Shown here: positions 16,046 through 24,646 of the stretch, piece after piece
Position numbering within the stretch: the stretch's first letter is position 1
How the letters are laid out: each line of letters starts with the position of its first letter
NCBI RefSeq assembly: GCF_021484805.1
Contig: NZ_CP090557.1
Location: 3,732,001-3,796,000, forward strand
DNA: 64,000 bases
Direction of reading: 5' to 3'
From: Tellurirhabdus bombi
GTDB lineage: Bacteria > Bacteroidota > Bacteroidia > Cytophagales > Spirosomataceae
Translations under genes and position numbers: made by a program
The notes under the pieces: model-generated
Told to the model about the DNA's origin: nothing
Database searches by the model: none
What the model saw: the letters and a program-made list of their open reading frames with translations, nothing else

Positions 16046-17851
16046 ATGTTTGCTACTCGAAAAGCCTTTCTTGCAGTCATTTTATTGGTCTTAGGCTTAA
16101 AAACAAATCAAGTATTTAGCCAGCAAGCATCGGAAGCAATTCGATTAAATCAGGTTGGATTTTACCCAAAAGGCCCTAAAATGGCTGTTGTACTTGGGGA
16201 TGCCAGTGGAGGGTCTTTCCAGCTCACTACGCCCGATCGGAAGAAGGTTTTATTTACGGGTAAATTAAGTGAAACGCGTCTGGCTCTTTCGGGCAAAAAG
16301 ACGCGCATTGCCGATTTTTCTACCTTTCAAACGCCTGGCACTTACGTCCTCGTCGTTCCTGAAACAGGGTATTCATATCCTTTTTTCGTAAAGGCAAATG
16401 TACACCGTCCGCTGGCTATAGGAGCCATAAAAAGCTATTATTACCAACGGGTTTCTACGGATTTAACCCCTGAATTTGCGGGTCAATGGAGCCGGCCAGC
16501 GGGCCACCCTGATACGCGCATTTTAATTCATCCGTCAGCTGCTTCAGCGAATCGTCCAGCAGGCACCGTTATCTCAGCCCCCAGAGGTTGGTACGATGCC
16601 GGGGATTACAACAAGTATATTGTCAATTCGGGGATTACTGTGGGAACCCTCTTGTCTTTGTACGAGGATTTCCCGACTTATTTTCAATCTTTTACCACCA
16701 ATATCCCAGAATCGAGCAATCAAGTTCCAGATTTGCTGGACGAGGTCCTTTGGAATCTGCGCTGGATGCTAGCCATGCAGGACCCTACGGATGGCGGGGT
16801 TTATCACAAGCTCACAAATCCTAGTTTCGACGGAATGATTATGCCGGACAAAGCAACCAAAGACCGGTATGTGGTGCAGAAAAGCATTACTGCAACGCTT
16901 GATTTTGCCGCTGTCATGGCGCAGGCCAGCCGTGTCTTCGGCAGCTATAAACAAGCGTTACCGGGTCTGGCTGACTCCTGCCTGACTGCCGCCGTAAAAG
17001 CCTGGGAATGGTCTAAAAAGAATCCGGCGCTTTTTTACCGCCAGAATGAAATGAATCAGCAGTTTGATCCGGATGTTGTTACCGGCAGCTACGAAGATCG
17101 GGACGCCAGCGATGAATGGATTTGGGCAGCGGCTGAATTATACGCCACGACGAAAAATGAGGCTTATTACACCGCCGTTAATCTATTTCCTGACACGCAA
17201 ATGCCACTTCCCAGTTGGCCCCAGGTTCGTTTGCTGGGCTATTACACCTTAGCCCGACTAACAACTACGCTTACCCCGCTAGCTCAGAAAGACTTTCCTG
17301 ATTTAAAAAAACGGTTGGTTGGTTTTGCCGATAATCTCATTCAAGGCGCTGATCGGCAGGCTTATCAGACCGTCATGGGTAAATCAGCCAGTGATTATAT
17401 CTGGGGCAGTAGCTCCGTAGCCGCCAACCAGGGCATCGCCTTGATTCAGGCTTATCGACTGGTGGACCGACGCACGCCTAACGCCCAAAAATACCTTCAA
17501 TCTGCTTTGTCTAACCTGGATTATTTGCTGGGTCGCAACGCTACCGGCTACTCCTTCGTGACTGGCTTTGGCAGCAAACCCATTATGAATCCGCACCACC
17601 GCCCGTCGGTGGCCGACGGCATTACAGCTCCCGTACCCGGTCTTCTCTCAGGTGGCCCTAATGGAAATGCCCCCCGCCAGGACAAATGCGCAGGTTATAC
17701 GGCGACTTCTGCCGATGAGATGTTTATTGATGCCGCCTGCTCGTACGCGTCAAACGAAATTGCCATTAATTGGAATGCGCCCTTGGTGTATCTGGCTGCT
17801 GCCTTGGAAGCTATTCAAACCGAAGCTGGTTATACATCTGAAAAAAAATAA
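16046..17851 (+). CDS. Secreted GH9 endoglucanase with N-terminal Ig-like (CelD_N) domain
   Basis: The product is about 601 residues. A signal peptide (about 1-26) is followed by the Ig-like CelD_N domain (AIRLNQVGFYPKGPKMAVV) and a GH9 (alpha/alpha)6 barrel. The DAGD motif holds Asp184 and Asp187 (in RGWYDAGDYNKY). The conserved His is in MNPHHRPSVADG and the acid/base is Glu571 in YASNEIAINWN. These features define inverting endo-beta-1,4-glucanases. The start at 16046 is preferred because the upstream ATG at 16004 lies in a terminator. It adds cellulose or mixed-glucan cleavage to the pectin genes upstream. Confidence 0.93.
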   Translation: MFATRKAFLAVILLVLGLKTNQVFSQQASEAIRLNQVGFYPKGPKMAVVLGDASGGSFQLTTPDRKKVLFTGKLSETRLALSGKKTRIADFSTFQTPGTYVLVVPETGYSYPFFVKANVHRPLAIGAIKSYYYQRVSTDLTPEFAGQWSRPAGHPDTRILIHPSAASANRPAGTVISAPRGWYDAGDYNKYIVNSGITVGTLLSLYEDFPTYFQSFTTNIPESSNQVPDLLDEVLWNLRWMLAMQDPTDGGVYHKLTNPSFDGMIMPDKATKDRYVVQKSITATLDFAAVMAQASRVFGSYKQALPGLADSCLTAAVKAWEWSKKNPALFYRQNEMNQQFDPDVVTGSYEDRDASDEWIWAAAELYATTKNEAYYTAVNLFPDTQMPLPSWPQVRLLGYYTLARLTTTLTPLAQKDFPDLKKRLVGFADNLIQGADRQAYQTVMGKSASDYIWGSSSVAANQGIALIQAYRLVDRRTPNAQKYLQSALSNLDYLLGRNATGYSFVTGFGSKPIMNPHHRPSVADGITAPVPGLLSGGPNGNAPRQDKCAGYTATSADEMFIDAACSYASNEIAINWNAPLVYLAAALEAIQTEAGYTSEKK

Positions 17852-17873
17852 GCGTACAATGACCCTTGCTCGA

Positions 17874-18578
17874 TCAGGGCTTTTTCCACAAACCCGCCTT
17901 GATAAATCCGTTCCAGTAACTGGCTTCATCAAGGCGGGTAAAATCTTTGTTTAATAGCTCATACCAGTTCGCTAATCGCCGAGCTTCAATGCCCGCTGTT
18001 AGCCGAAAAAAGCGGTACATGGCGCGCAACAAAAGCCGCTGCCACAAAAAATTGGGATTCATAAAGTCGGTACTAAGCCAAAGCCCCCCCACCTTTAGTG
18101 CGTTATTGAGCTTAGGAAGTATAGCTGTTTCCAAACGACTTTGAGTAAACAAGTCTAGTATAAAGGGCGTAATCACGACATCAGCCCTATCATCCAATCG
18201 CACATCCTGCTCGTTACCGACCCGAAATTCCACGCGTGGGTCGTTCTCTACTCTTTGTTGAGCTAAAGAAATCATTCGAAAAGAAGCATCAATATAGATG
18301 ACTTTTCGGGGAAGGCATTCGTCTAATAAAACAGATAACAACCAGCCTGACCCGCCGCCAAGAACGACAATTACCGCGTCTTGAGGAATCTTTGGTATAA
18401 AGGTCGTCTGGGCAGTTTTGAGGACGTTACCGAATACCAGAGAGGCCAGTTTGTCGTACCAGGTAGCTACTCGATTGAAACCACTGTCGGCTTTATGATA
18501 ATTATTTTCTATCTGAATAATAGTATATTTTTGTCTGATTATTAGTAGATTCACATTCGATAATACCACCGTAAACAC
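17874..18578 (-). CDS. Class I SAM-dependent methyltransferase
   Basis: The 234-residue product has a Rossmann-type SAM-binding start (VIVVLGGGSGWLL, about 70-82), an acidic loop after the second strand (VIYIDASFRMI) and DVVITPFILDLF as motif for strand 4. The substrate is unknown. The first ~30 residues look unlike the family core (which begins near FNRVATWYDKLAS), so translation may start later at a non-ATG codon. It follows the SHOCT-like membrane protein gene by 18 bp on the same strand and is probably co-transcribed with it. It converges with the GH9 gene. Confidence 0.78.
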   Translation of the reverse strand: MFTVVLSNVNLLIIRQKYTIIQIENNYHKADSGFNRVATWYDKLASLVFGNVLKTAQTTFIPKIPQDAVIVVLGGGSGWLLSVLLDECLPRKVIYIDASFRMISLAQQRVENDPRVEFRVGNEQDVRLDDRADVVITPFILDLFTQSRLETAILPKLNNALKVGGLWLSTDFMNPNFLWQRLLLRAMYRFFRLTAGIEARRLANWYELLNKDFTRLDEASYWNGFIKAGLWKKP

Positions 18579-18596
18579 AACAATACAATGATTTAT

Positions 18597-18869
18597 TCAT
18601 TCTTTATGCCTATTTACGAGGACTGTCTTTTTATTTTCGGCACCTCTCTTTGTCGGATAAACCGCTTCAATCAAAGCGCCCAGTACAACCAATCCCGCGA
18701 TAACATACAGCAATATACGTCGATCAGACCGGAAACAATGGCTTTTGTTACCGGAAGTTGTCCGCCCTAAAATAGTTGCCTTTAGCCGGATGTATTCCAC
18801 TTCGGTCAACACACCTTCCCGGCGAAATAAGTCTAATCGTTCAATTCTCTTTAACTGCTCTGGTGTCAT
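18597..18869 (-). CDS. Small SHOCT-like membrane protein
   Basis: The 90-residue product begins with a short helical segment LKRIERLDLFRREGVLTEVEYIRLK (in part, about 6-30), matching the SHOCT pattern of a hydrophobic helix, Gly, and a TEVEY turn. A single transmembrane helix follows (about 52-70, ILLYVIAGLVVLGALIEAV), then a basic tail. SHOCT segments are thought to mediate oligomerisation, often at membranes. It lies upstream of the methyltransferase gene with an 18-bp gap. The function is unknown; the coding call rests on the recognisable layout. Confidence 0.6.
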   Translation of the reverse strand: MTPEQLKRIERLDLFRREGVLTEVEYIRLKATILGRTTSGNKSHCFRSDRRILLYVIAGLVVLGALIEAVYPTKRGAENKKTVLVNRHKE

Positions 18870-18970
18870 CGTATAGAGTAGTTATTCGTTTACGGCGGAA
18901 TTGCATTTCGCTGCCAGACTCTTATTGTCCAGACCGACCAAAAATAGCATATGTTTATTATTACTTCTCT

Positions 18971-19729
18971 ATGAAAAAGCAACTTTACTTTATTAATTTT
19001 TTACTTGTTTTTGCCCTATCAAGCGGCCTTTTATTAGCTCAACCAGCTTCCAAAAAGAAAGATACAGATCAGCCAGCCAGTTTTTGCCTTCGTGGTGGCC
19101 CAGCCCTTCTCATTGGAGATTTAAGTGAACTGCGTTCTTCCTGGATGGGGGGCGCTAATTTGATTATACCCTTTTCAAAAGTTGTATCGGCAGACCTCGC
19201 TTTTGACATTGGGAAGTTAAAAGCGCAGCAGATGGACTTCTATAATTCTTATTCTCAGGGTTCTTTTTTCCAAACTTCAGTACTTGGAAACGTCAATTTG
19301 CTTCGTCTCTTTGGCAAAGGGCAAGGGTTGAGCGCATTAAATTTATACGCAGGCGGAGGCCTTATTTATTTTAACGCTTCGGCTTTCGACCTGACAACCC
19401 ATGAGCTTCAGCGCGTAACCAACGATCACCGCAGCCATCGTTCCCGCGATGGAATAGAAGCCCGGGGTAAATCTGGCATAAAAAATACCCATGAGTTTGT
19501 TTTTCCTATGGGACTGCGCATAAGTAGCCCCATGTCAAAACAGGTGCACGTTATCGGGGACATCCGGTACAACATTGTTCGAAGCGATAAGTTGGATGCT
19601 ACATTAGATGGCAATAATAAGACAATGGATAATGGCCCTGCTCAAACAGAAGGGAACCATTATGGAAAGAATTCACACGATAAATGGCTAGGCATTACTG
19701 TGGGATTAATGTACTTCTTTGGGCGCTAA
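18971..19729 (+). CDS. Outer-membrane beta-barrel-type protein, paralog 1
   Basis: The 252-residue product has a signal peptide (MKKQLYFINFLLVFALSSGL, cleavage near LLAQ). The rest alternates hydrophobic strands and turns, as in small OmpA/OmpW-like barrels. The start at 18971 was chosen because the 65 codons upstream have no coding character and the signal peptide begins here. It shares a block of the form AFDLTT-x-ELxR-x3-ND with the next gene, and also THEF and KLDATLD segments. The shared order shows a tandem duplication. The function is unknown. Confidence 0.75.
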   Translation: MKKQLYFINFLLVFALSSGLLLAQPASKKKDTDQPASFCLRGGPALLIGDLSELRSSWMGGANLIIPFSKVVSADLAFDIGKLKAQQMDFYNSYSQGSFFQTSVLGNVNLLRLFGKGQGLSALNLYAGGGLIYFNASAFDLTTHELQRVTNDHRSHRSRDGIEARGKSGIKNTHEFVFPMGLRISSPMSKQVHVIGDIRYNIVRSDKLDATLDGNNKTMDNGPAQTEGNHYGKNSHDKWLGITVGLMYFFGR

Positions 19730-19851
19730 TACCATCCACTGTTTACTATTTAACACTAACCTTAGTAGACATATACCTATTATTTCCAAGACAAAAACCT
19801 TAAAATTACCAGTACATAAAAAAAAGATGAAAATTTCGTTTCTGTAAGTTC

Positions 19852-19880
19852 TTTGTATAATCAAAAAGAGCTTATACTTG
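19852..19880 (+). promoter_or_regulatory. Candidate promoter of the second barrel-protein gene
   Basis: TTTG (19852-19855) and TATACTTG (19873-19880, seven of eight matches to TAnnTTTG) are 17 bp apart, inside the AT-rich 271-bp spacer between the two paralogs. This would leave a 5' leader of over 100 nt before the ATG at 20001. No ORF or RNA gene is visible in the rest of the spacer. Confidence 0.35.
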
Positions 19881-20000
19881 TATTAATAAACAGACAGCTA
19901 ATAATAAAAACCATCCTAATAAAAGGGGCAAAAAAGGCTCGTTAGTTAAGCTCTTACAAGGTGAATTTTTATTTATAGTTGATAACCATTCCATACCGTC

Positions 20001-20819
20001 ATGAAAACTAAAACCTTTTTGATAGCCCTTGGGCTATCCAGTTCCTTATTGGCTCATGGACAAACGATTAAAGTAGCTCCCAATAAGGATAACGCCACCT
20101 CGAACAGAGAAGCGAGAAAGCCAGATTTGGAAGATAGCAATGTTGATCCGGTCAACATTACGCTATATGGTGGCCCTTCCTGGTTATCTGCTGACTTAGG
20201 TTCAATTGTTAGCACGTATAGCGGTGGCGTAGGAGTTTTCTATCCTTTTGCCCGTGGGTTGAGTGTTGGAGTTCAGGCTGATTTTGGCACTTTCAAAGCT
20301 GAGCAGGAGGAGTTTTTTAATGCCCGCTCCAAAGCCACTTTTCAGCAAGGGGCTGCTGTTATTGCGGTAGATCCTTTGCGGTTATTCAATGTCAATACCG
20401 CACTAAGTCTTAACATCTATGCTGGGGCTGGTCTTATCTATTTCAAGGCGCAGGCATTCGATCTTACTACGGACGAACTGCTCCGTACTTCAAATGATGC
20501 AGGTAGCTACCGCACTAAAGATGGCGTTAATGTGCGGGGTAATCCTGGTGTTAAACAAACCCACGAATTAGCCATTCCGCTAGGGTTTCGGTTGGGTTTT
20601 CCACTTACTCAACGCCTGAACATCTTTGGCGAATTCCGGTATAATTACATTTACACAGACAAGCTGGATGCAACCTTAGATCGGGAAAACTATCGAGAAG
20701 CCTCAGTATCAGGCGAATATCACAAAAATAATTCTGAAGACAAGTGGTATTCTATGGCCTTGGGAGTTAATTTTTTCTTAAAAAAACGCACTAACTTTAA
20801 ATCTATATTCAATAATTGA
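20001..20819 (+). CDS. Outer-membrane beta-barrel-type protein, paralog 2
   Basis: The 272-residue product has a signal peptide (MKTKTFLIALGLSSSLLAHG) and a beta-rich mature part ending in a hydrophobic strand (WYSMALGVNFFL), then a short basic tail. It is clearly related to the preceding gene: both have LNIYAGAGLIYF or LNLYAGGGLIYF, the AFDLTT-x-EL block, KDG/RDG, a Gly-rich turn followed by THE, and KLDATLD. It carries an extra ~25-residue charged stretch after the signal peptide. The function is unknown. A strong terminator follows. Confidence 0.78.
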   Translation: MKTKTFLIALGLSSSLLAHGQTIKVAPNKDNATSNREARKPDLEDSNVDPVNITLYGGPSWLSADLGSIVSTYSGGVGVFYPFARGLSVGVQADFGTFKAEQEEFFNARSKATFQQGAAVIAVDPLRLFNVNTALSLNIYAGAGLIYFKAQAFDLTTDELLRTSNDAGSYRTKDGVNVRGNPGVKQTHELAIPLGFRLGFPLTQRLNIFGEFRYNYIYTDKLDATLDRENYREASVSGEYHKNNSEDKWYSMALGVNFFLKKRTNFKSIFNN

Positions 20820-20840
20820 TATCTACTTTCTACTCATAAA

Positions 20841-20868
20841 AAAAGGGAGCTTCAAGGCTCCCTTTTTT
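20841..20868. terminator. Bidirectional terminator between the barrel gene and the GH65 gene
   Basis: GGGAGC (20845-20850) pairs with GCTCCC (20857-20862), with A runs on the left and T runs on the right. It would serve the + strand barrel gene and the convergent minus-strand GH65 gene. Confidence 0.8.
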
Positions 20869-20882
20869 GCGTAATTTTTGAA

Positions 20883-23219
20883 TTAAGCTTCCTTTTCCAA
20901 TTCAACAACCTTAAGACCGCTTCCTTCAATGGTCACAGATTCCTCAAAAAGGACGATTCGAATGGATTGCTGCGAAAAATTCTGAATACTCACTTCGGTC
21001 TGGGTTACGGTTACCTGAATCAGTGCATTTCTAAACCGCACTTTGAAAGACAAAGACTGCCATTGCTCGGGACAATAAGGCGCTAAGAGCAGCGAATCCT
21101 CTTTTACCCTTAGCCCCCCAAAACCTTTAACAACCGACAACCAGGTGCCTGCCATGGATGTAATATGCAATCCGTCTTCGGTATCGTTGTTGTAGTCGTC
21201 AAGATCAAGGCGGGCCGTCCGCAGGTACATTTCGTAGGCTTTATCCCTCAGACCCAATTTAGACGCTAACACTGAATGCACGCAAGGCGATAGAGACGAC
21301 TCGTGAACTGTCATTGGCTCATAAAAGTCAAAATGGCGCTGCACAGTTTCCGCATCAAAATCGTCCTCAAAGAAGTACATTCCCTGCAAGACATCAGCCT
21401 GTTTGATGAAGCACGAACGCAGAATTCGATCCCATGACCAATGCTGGTTGATGGGTCGCTGGCCACTTGGCAGTTGATCGACCGTTAGCAGCTCTTTGTC
21501 CAGAAAGCCGTCCTGCTGAAGAAATAGCTCCCGCTGTTCATCATACGGAAAATGCATTTTTTCAACAATCTGCTTTGTCTTGCTTACTTCTTTCTCTTCC
21601 CGAAAGTGCAGCTTGTCGCATAAAGCCGTAAACCTTTCCGGATTCAGCGCTTTCACCTTCTCGACGCTTTCCATCGTGTAGCGGAGCGTCCAGGCCGCAA
21701 TGTAGTTGGTGTACCAGTTGTTATTTACGTTATTCTCGTACTCATTCGGTCCCGTGACGCCCAGCATGACATATTGCTGCTTTGCTTCCGACCAGTTGAC
21801 CCGCTGGCTCCAGAAACGACTGATGGCAATCAGTACCTCCAGGCCGTAATCAACCAAGTATTGCTCATCGCCGGTGTAACGAACGTAATCATAAATGGCG
21901 TAGGCTATCGCTCCGTTCCGGTGAATCTCCTCAAAGGTAATTTCCCATTCATTATGGCATTCTTCTCCATTCATGGTCACCATCGGATAAAGCGCCGCCC
22001 CGGCCCGAAAACCCAGCTTTTGGGCATTTTCAATGGCCTTGTCCAATTGCTTGTAACGATAAAGCAGCAGATTACGCGCTACCTTCTGATCAGCCGTAGA
22101 CAGATAAAAAGGCAGGCAATACGCTTCGGTATCCCAGTAAGTTGAGCCGCCGTATTTCTCACCCGTAAAACCCTTTGGTCCAATATTCAGGCGCTCGTCT
22201 TCTCCTGTATAGGTTTGGTTTAAGTGGAAAATATTGAAGCGAATGCCCTGAGCCGCCGCTATAGCACTTTCATCATCTCCGCCAATGGTGATGTCATTTG
22301 TTTTCCACTTGTCCGCCCAGGCTTGTTTTTGCTCGTAGAGCATCCGATCAAAGCCTTTGCCAACGATGCGTTTAAGGTAATCGCGCGTTAAAGGCACCAG
22401 ACGATCTGGATCATAATTCATCGACGAAAGATTAGCCGCATATTTGTAGACCACCGTTTCCTGACCCTGCTTGCAATCAAGTGTCATTCGGTTAGCCACG
22501 TATTTTTCCTGCCGAATAGGTTGCGACTGAAAATCAATCCGCTGTCCATCCTGCATAATTTCTACCATCATGCCCGTACAGACGTGAAACGCCGTTTTCC
22601 GGGTTCGCATTTCAATATAAGCCTCGCCGTAACCCGTTTCTTTCCGCACTTCGTCCCAGAACTTTTCGTCGTAGTTGGAATCCCGGTTGCTTACATCTCC
22701 GTTGATATATGGCGTAAGGGTAACTTTACCGTCAAAATTCAGCGGCGTAATGCTGAACCGAATGGCACCAGATTCATCATCGACAATAGAGCAGAACCGC
22801 TTGGCGCTTACCTGCAACTGCCGCCCACTTTTCAGAGTGGCCACGAAGTTACGTTCCAGATAGCCTTCCTGCATGTTCAGTACCCGGCGGAAATCATGAA
22901 CCTCACACAGATTTAAATCCAGCTTTTCGTATTCAATTTCAACGTCGATCCCGATCCAGTTGGCGGCGTTTAATACTTTTGCGAAGTAATTGGGGTAGCC
23001 ATTTTTCCACCAGCCTACGCGGGTTTTGTCAGGATAATAGACGCCCGCAACGTAATTTCCAAGCAGGGTTTTACCAGAGAATCCTTCCTCAAAATTGCCT
23101 CGTTGGCCCATACGGCCATTTCCAAGGCTCATTACACTCTCCGTAATCTCGTTGTAATCGCGGTGAAATCCGTTTTCAATGATGCACCACGGATCATGTT
23201 GAAGGTATTGTTTCATCAA
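20883..23219 (-). CDS. GH65 disaccharide phosphorylase, probable maltose phosphorylase
   Basis: The 778-residue protein is a full-length GH65 enzyme. It has an N-terminal beta-sandwich, an (alpha/alpha)6 barrel with GSTYWDTEAYCLPFYL, and the catalytic acid Glu493 in GPNEYENNVNNNWYTN. These inverting phosphorylases split maltose (or trehalose or kojibiose) with phosphate into glucose and beta-glucose-1-phosphate. There is no signal peptide, so it is cytoplasmic. It is the last gene of a unit containing beta-phosphoglucomutase, which consumes that product. Maltose is the likely substrate given the GH13 enzymes and transporter nearby. Confidence 0.92.
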   Translation of the reverse strand: MMKQYLQHDPWCIIENGFHRDYNEITESVMSLGNGRMGQRGNFEEGFSGKTLLGNYVAGVYYPDKTRVGWWKNGYPNYFAKVLNAANWIGIDVEIEYEKLDLNLCEVHDFRRVLNMQEGYLERNFVATLKSGRQLQVSAKRFCSIVDDESGAIRFSITPLNFDGKVTLTPYINGDVSNRDSNYDEKFWDEVRKETGYGEAYIEMRTRKTAFHVCTGMMVEIMQDGQRIDFQSQPIRQEKYVANRMTLDCKQGQETVVYKYAANLSSMNYDPDRLVPLTRDYLKRIVGKGFDRMLYEQKQAWADKWKTNDITIGGDDESAIAAAQGIRFNIFHLNQTYTGEDERLNIGPKGFTGEKYGGSTYWDTEAYCLPFYLSTADQKVARNLLLYRYKQLDKAIENAQKLGFRAGAALYPMVTMNGEECHNEWEITFEEIHRNGAIAYAIYDYVRYTGDEQYLVDYGLEVLIAISRFWSQRVNWSEAKQQYVMLGVTGPNEYENNVNNNWYTNYIAAWTLRYTMESVEKVKALNPERFTALCDKLHFREEKEVSKTKQIVEKMHFPYDEQRELFLQQDGFLDKELLTVDQLPSGQRPINQHWSWDRILRSCFIKQADVLQGMYFFEDDFDAETVQRHFDFYEPMTVHESSLSPCVHSVLASKLGLRDKAYEMYLRTARLDLDDYNNDTEDGLHITSMAGTWLSVVKGFGGLRVKEDSLLLAPYCPEQWQSLSFKVRFRNALIQVTVTQTEVSIQNFSQQSIRIVLFEESVTIEGSGLKVVELEKEA

Positions 23220-23246
23220 TAGGTGATTTATAATGCAGTGCGAAAT

Positions 23247-23819
23247 TTAATTAAAACCAGGAAACGCAGGATCGGCTTTCACCCGCATGGCCTGCGCCAT
23301 GTGTCGCTCGGTATGAGCAACCAACATCAGCAAAGCATCTCCCAGTCTAACTTTTAGCCAATTGCCAAATAAGGTAGGAAGTTTTGTGGTATTCCAGTCA
23401 TAGTAAATAGCCCGGTCAAGCAGCTCACGGAGCAGTTGTTGCAATTCAACAAATTGCGTCATCACCGGTCTAGGTTCTAAATCCTTCCGGGGCCGCATCA
23501 TGGGCGGAGCGGGAAACTTCATCTTTGTTTTGGGGTCTACGATGTATAACATTGCCCGCCCCACCCAATCGGACGTAAATTCCTGATCAACGGGTGCCGT
23601 TTGAATCAGGCCTAGGTCGTCGGCTTTCTTTTGGATATTCCGGATGTAATAGCGCTCAGCCAGGTTCAAGTGCTGCAAACATTCTGTGATACTCCAACGA
23701 CCAGGCGCTTGTTTCCAATTCAACTGATTGTCATTGAGCAGACTAAATTCCCGCTCAACGGTGGTTAGAACAGTTTGTAAACGGTGCTGCAATTCACGGG
23801 CAGTCTCAAGTTTATGCAT
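23247..23819 (-). CDS. DinB-superfamily protein
   Basis: The product (190 residues from the ATG at 23819) is a DinB-like four-helix bundle. It has PGRWSITECLQHLNLAERYY (in part), with the first metal-ligand His, and HTERHMAQAMRV near the C-terminus, with two more. Family members are metal-dependent enzymes or thiol transferases, mostly of unknown substrate. An in-frame ATG at 23879 would add 20 residues; the later start gives a length nearer the family norm. It sits between pgmB and the GH65 gene on the same strand, so it is probably co-expressed, but a link to sugar metabolism is not evident. Confidence 0.82.
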   Translation of the reverse strand: MHKLETARELQHRLQTVLTTVEREFSLLNDNQLNWKQAPGRWSITECLQHLNLAERYYIRNIQKKADDLGLIQTAPVDQEFTSDWVGRAMLYIVDPKTKMKFPAPPMMRPRKDLEPRPVMTQFVELQQLLRELLDRAIYYDWNTTKLPTLFGNWLKVRLGDALLMLVAHTERHMAQAMRVKADPAFPGFN

Positions 23820-23894
23820 AAATCGTTCGAGTTCAGGTGGATCGGCGGTACTTTTTCTAAATCGACCCACTAAAATCAATTTAGCCGCTATAAA

Positions 23895-24548
23895 TTACAA
23901 ACTCGACCTAATTTTCTCGATGGTCAGCCCTTTCAGCGAAGGAAAAACCACATCAGCTTGGGTCAACACATCTGGCGTACCCACGCCAATCGTGCGCATC
24001 CCGGCCCGTTTAGCCGCTTCTATTCCGGCCACGGCATCTTCAAAAACCAGGCAATCCGTCGGTAGAACGCCCAGTTCCTCGGCCCCTTTCAGAAACACCT
24101 CCGGATCGGGTTTTCCCCGCTGGATTTTATTCCCATCAATGATCGCATCAAAGTCATCCAGCATCCAAATCCGGGCCAAAATCAATTTCGCATTTTTACT
24201 GACCGAACCCAAGGCCGTTTTAATGCCCGCCGCTTTTATCTCAGCGAATAACTCCGTTACGCCCGGCAGAACATTAGCCGGGGTCATCAGACTTACCAGT
24301 TCCAGATACCAGTCGTTTTTCTGGGTGGCTAGTTCCGCTTTGCGTTCCTCCGATAATTGGACATTGCCATGCGCCAGAATAAGCTCCAGCGATTCGACAC
24401 GGCTAACTCCTTTTAGCCCTTCATTAAATTCTTCAGAAATATCAAAACCCAGCGAATTGGCCATCCGGCGCCAGGCCTGGTAATGATAAATGGCCGTATC
24501 GACAATTACTCCATCCAGGTCAAATAGAAAGGCTTTTGGTTGATTCAT
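23895..24548 (-). CDS. pgmB: Beta-phosphoglucomutase
   Basis: The 217-residue HAD-superfamily protein has the nucleophile and acid/base pair Asp10/Asp12 in FDLDGVIVDT. The beta-PGM cap follows, with AWRRMANSLGFDISEEFNEGLKGVSR (in part), then ALGSVSKNAK (motif II Ser and Lys) and VFEDAVAGIEAA (motif III Asp pair). It interconverts beta-glucose-1-phosphate and glucose-6-phosphate. Its neighbour GH65 makes beta-glucose-1-phosphate, which supports the assignment. Confidence 0.94.
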   Translation of the reverse strand: MNQPKAFLFDLDGVIVDTAIYHYQAWRRMANSLGFDISEEFNEGLKGVSRVESLELILAHGNVQLSEERKAELATQKNDWYLELVSLMTPANVLPGVTELFAEIKAAGIKTALGSVSKNAKLILARIWMLDDFDAIIDGNKIQRGKPDPEVFLKGAEELGVLPTDCLVFEDAVAGIEAAKRAGMRTIGVGTPDVLTQADVVFPSLKGLTIEKIRSSL

Positions 24549-24646
24549 AGTTAAAATTTAGGACACGAATAAGGATCAATCTCTCATATAACCGCGAAAA
24601 AACCAATGTTTCTCCAGATTACCCGTAATTTCATAAAAACAGGCCA

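Noticed and set aside
3000-17851. Classical polysaccharide utilisation locus with SusC/SusD
   Set aside because: No TonB-dependent SusC-like or SusD-like gene is present, so the region is described as a degradation cluster only.
17862-17885. Possible terminator between the GH9 and methyltransferase genes
   Set aside because: Only a 4-bp CCCT/AGGG stem before a T run is present; too weak to annotate.
18776-18970. 65-codon N-terminal extension of the first barrel gene
   Set aside because: The extension has no coding character, overlaps the opposite-strand SHOCT-like gene and precedes a clear signal peptide starting at 18971.
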